Source: Frankiales bacterium
Lineage (GTDB): Bacteria; Actinomycetota; Actinomycetes; Mycobacteriales; SCTD01
Direction of reading: 5' to 3'
Length of the DNA: 16,013 nucleotides
NCBI GenBank assembly: GCA_025965735.1
Contig: JAOPWK010000239.1
Location: 1 to 16,013, forward strand
Shown: piece after piece, positions 15,869 through 16,013 of the stretch
Position numbering within the stretch: position 1 is the first letter of the stretch
Layout: each line of letters opens with the position of its first letter
Notes under the pieces: generated by a model
What the model saw: the letters and a program-made list of their open reading frames with translations, nothing else
What the model was told of the DNA's origin: nothing
Database searches by the model: none
Program-made: the position numbers and the translations under genes

Positions 15869-16005
15869 GGGACTCCTGCGCTGGTTCTGGTGGCGGATCC
15901 CACAGCGCCTTGATCAGCGCCCACGGGTAGCATCCCCCTACTCGTCCGGTCAGGAAACTCGTGCGTCTCCCGCCCCTGTCGGACCACCTCGACGGAGAGG
16001 CAGAC

Positions 16006-16013
16006 ATGACGAC
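16006..16013 (+). CDS. start of a rightward gene, cut by window edge
   Basis: An ATG at 16006 follows GGAGAGG 5 bases upstream, a strong ribosome site; only two and a half codons are visible. A GTG at 15961 is in the same frame and has its own AGGA (in CAGGAAACTC), so the true start may be there, giving VRLPPLSDHLDGEADMT. By gene order in M. tuberculosis (Rv1086), a short-chain Z-isoprenyl diphosphate synthase would be expected here, but the visible codons cannot confirm it. Confidence 0.4.

Overview
The window comes from a very GC-rich, high-coding-density actinobacterial chromosome. Codons end almost always in G or C, GTG starts are common, and a mycothiol S-conjugate amidase (mca) is present; mycothiol is restricted to actinomycetes. 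The local order greA - DUF4307 - mca - small membrane protein - thioredoxin/DUF255 protein - hemolysin III matches, as I recall it, the Mycobacterium tuberculosis order Rv1080c-Rv1085c. The genus cannot be fixed from the sequence; a soil actinomycete (Geodermatophilaceae- or Frankia-like) is only a guess.

Layout. (1) 1-2373, minus strand: a tightly overlapping operon of a MoxR/Mg-chelatase-like AAA+ ATPase, two very small membrane proteins and the start of a VWA-domain partner that runs off the left edge. (2) 2450-5156, plus strand and divergent from the ATPase: a FIST-domain sensory protein, a threonine dehydratase with a C-terminal ACT domain that overlaps it, and a short DksA/TraR-type zinc-finger protein. 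(3) 5321-7407, minus strand: DUF4307 membrane protein, greA and hpd (4-hydroxyphenylpyruvate dioxygenase), read as one unit. (4) 7497-8566, plus strand: mca and a coupled 63-aa membrane protein. (5) 8570-13090: an accessory stretch between the mca genes and the DUF255 gene. It holds arfB (ribosome rescue, minus strand), a single-pass membrane protein of unknown function, a PRC-barrel/DUF2382 protein, a four-helix membrane protein, a second DUF2382 protein and a 43-aa acidic repeat protein. It ends in a decayed locus where part of a TNT-type (NAD glycohydrolase toxin) domain runs into the back half of a frameshifted EAL domain. (6) 13223-16013: the DUF255 thioredoxin-fold protein (plus), a hemolysin III/TrhA-family membrane protein (minus), and the first codons of a rightward gene at the edge.

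How it fits together. Block 5 interrupts an otherwise conserved actinobacterial gene order and is rich in families often linked to stress (PRC-barrel, DUF2382/YsnF). The thiol-redox theme of the surrounding genes (mca, the CxxC protein) suggests a general stress and detoxification neighbourhood. I found no tRNA, rRNA, CRISPR array, transposase or prophage genes. The least ordinary parts are the TNT-EAL chimeric remnant, the repeat-built 43-aa protein at the end of a coupled DUF2382 operon, and operator-like repeats upstream of two genes in block 5.
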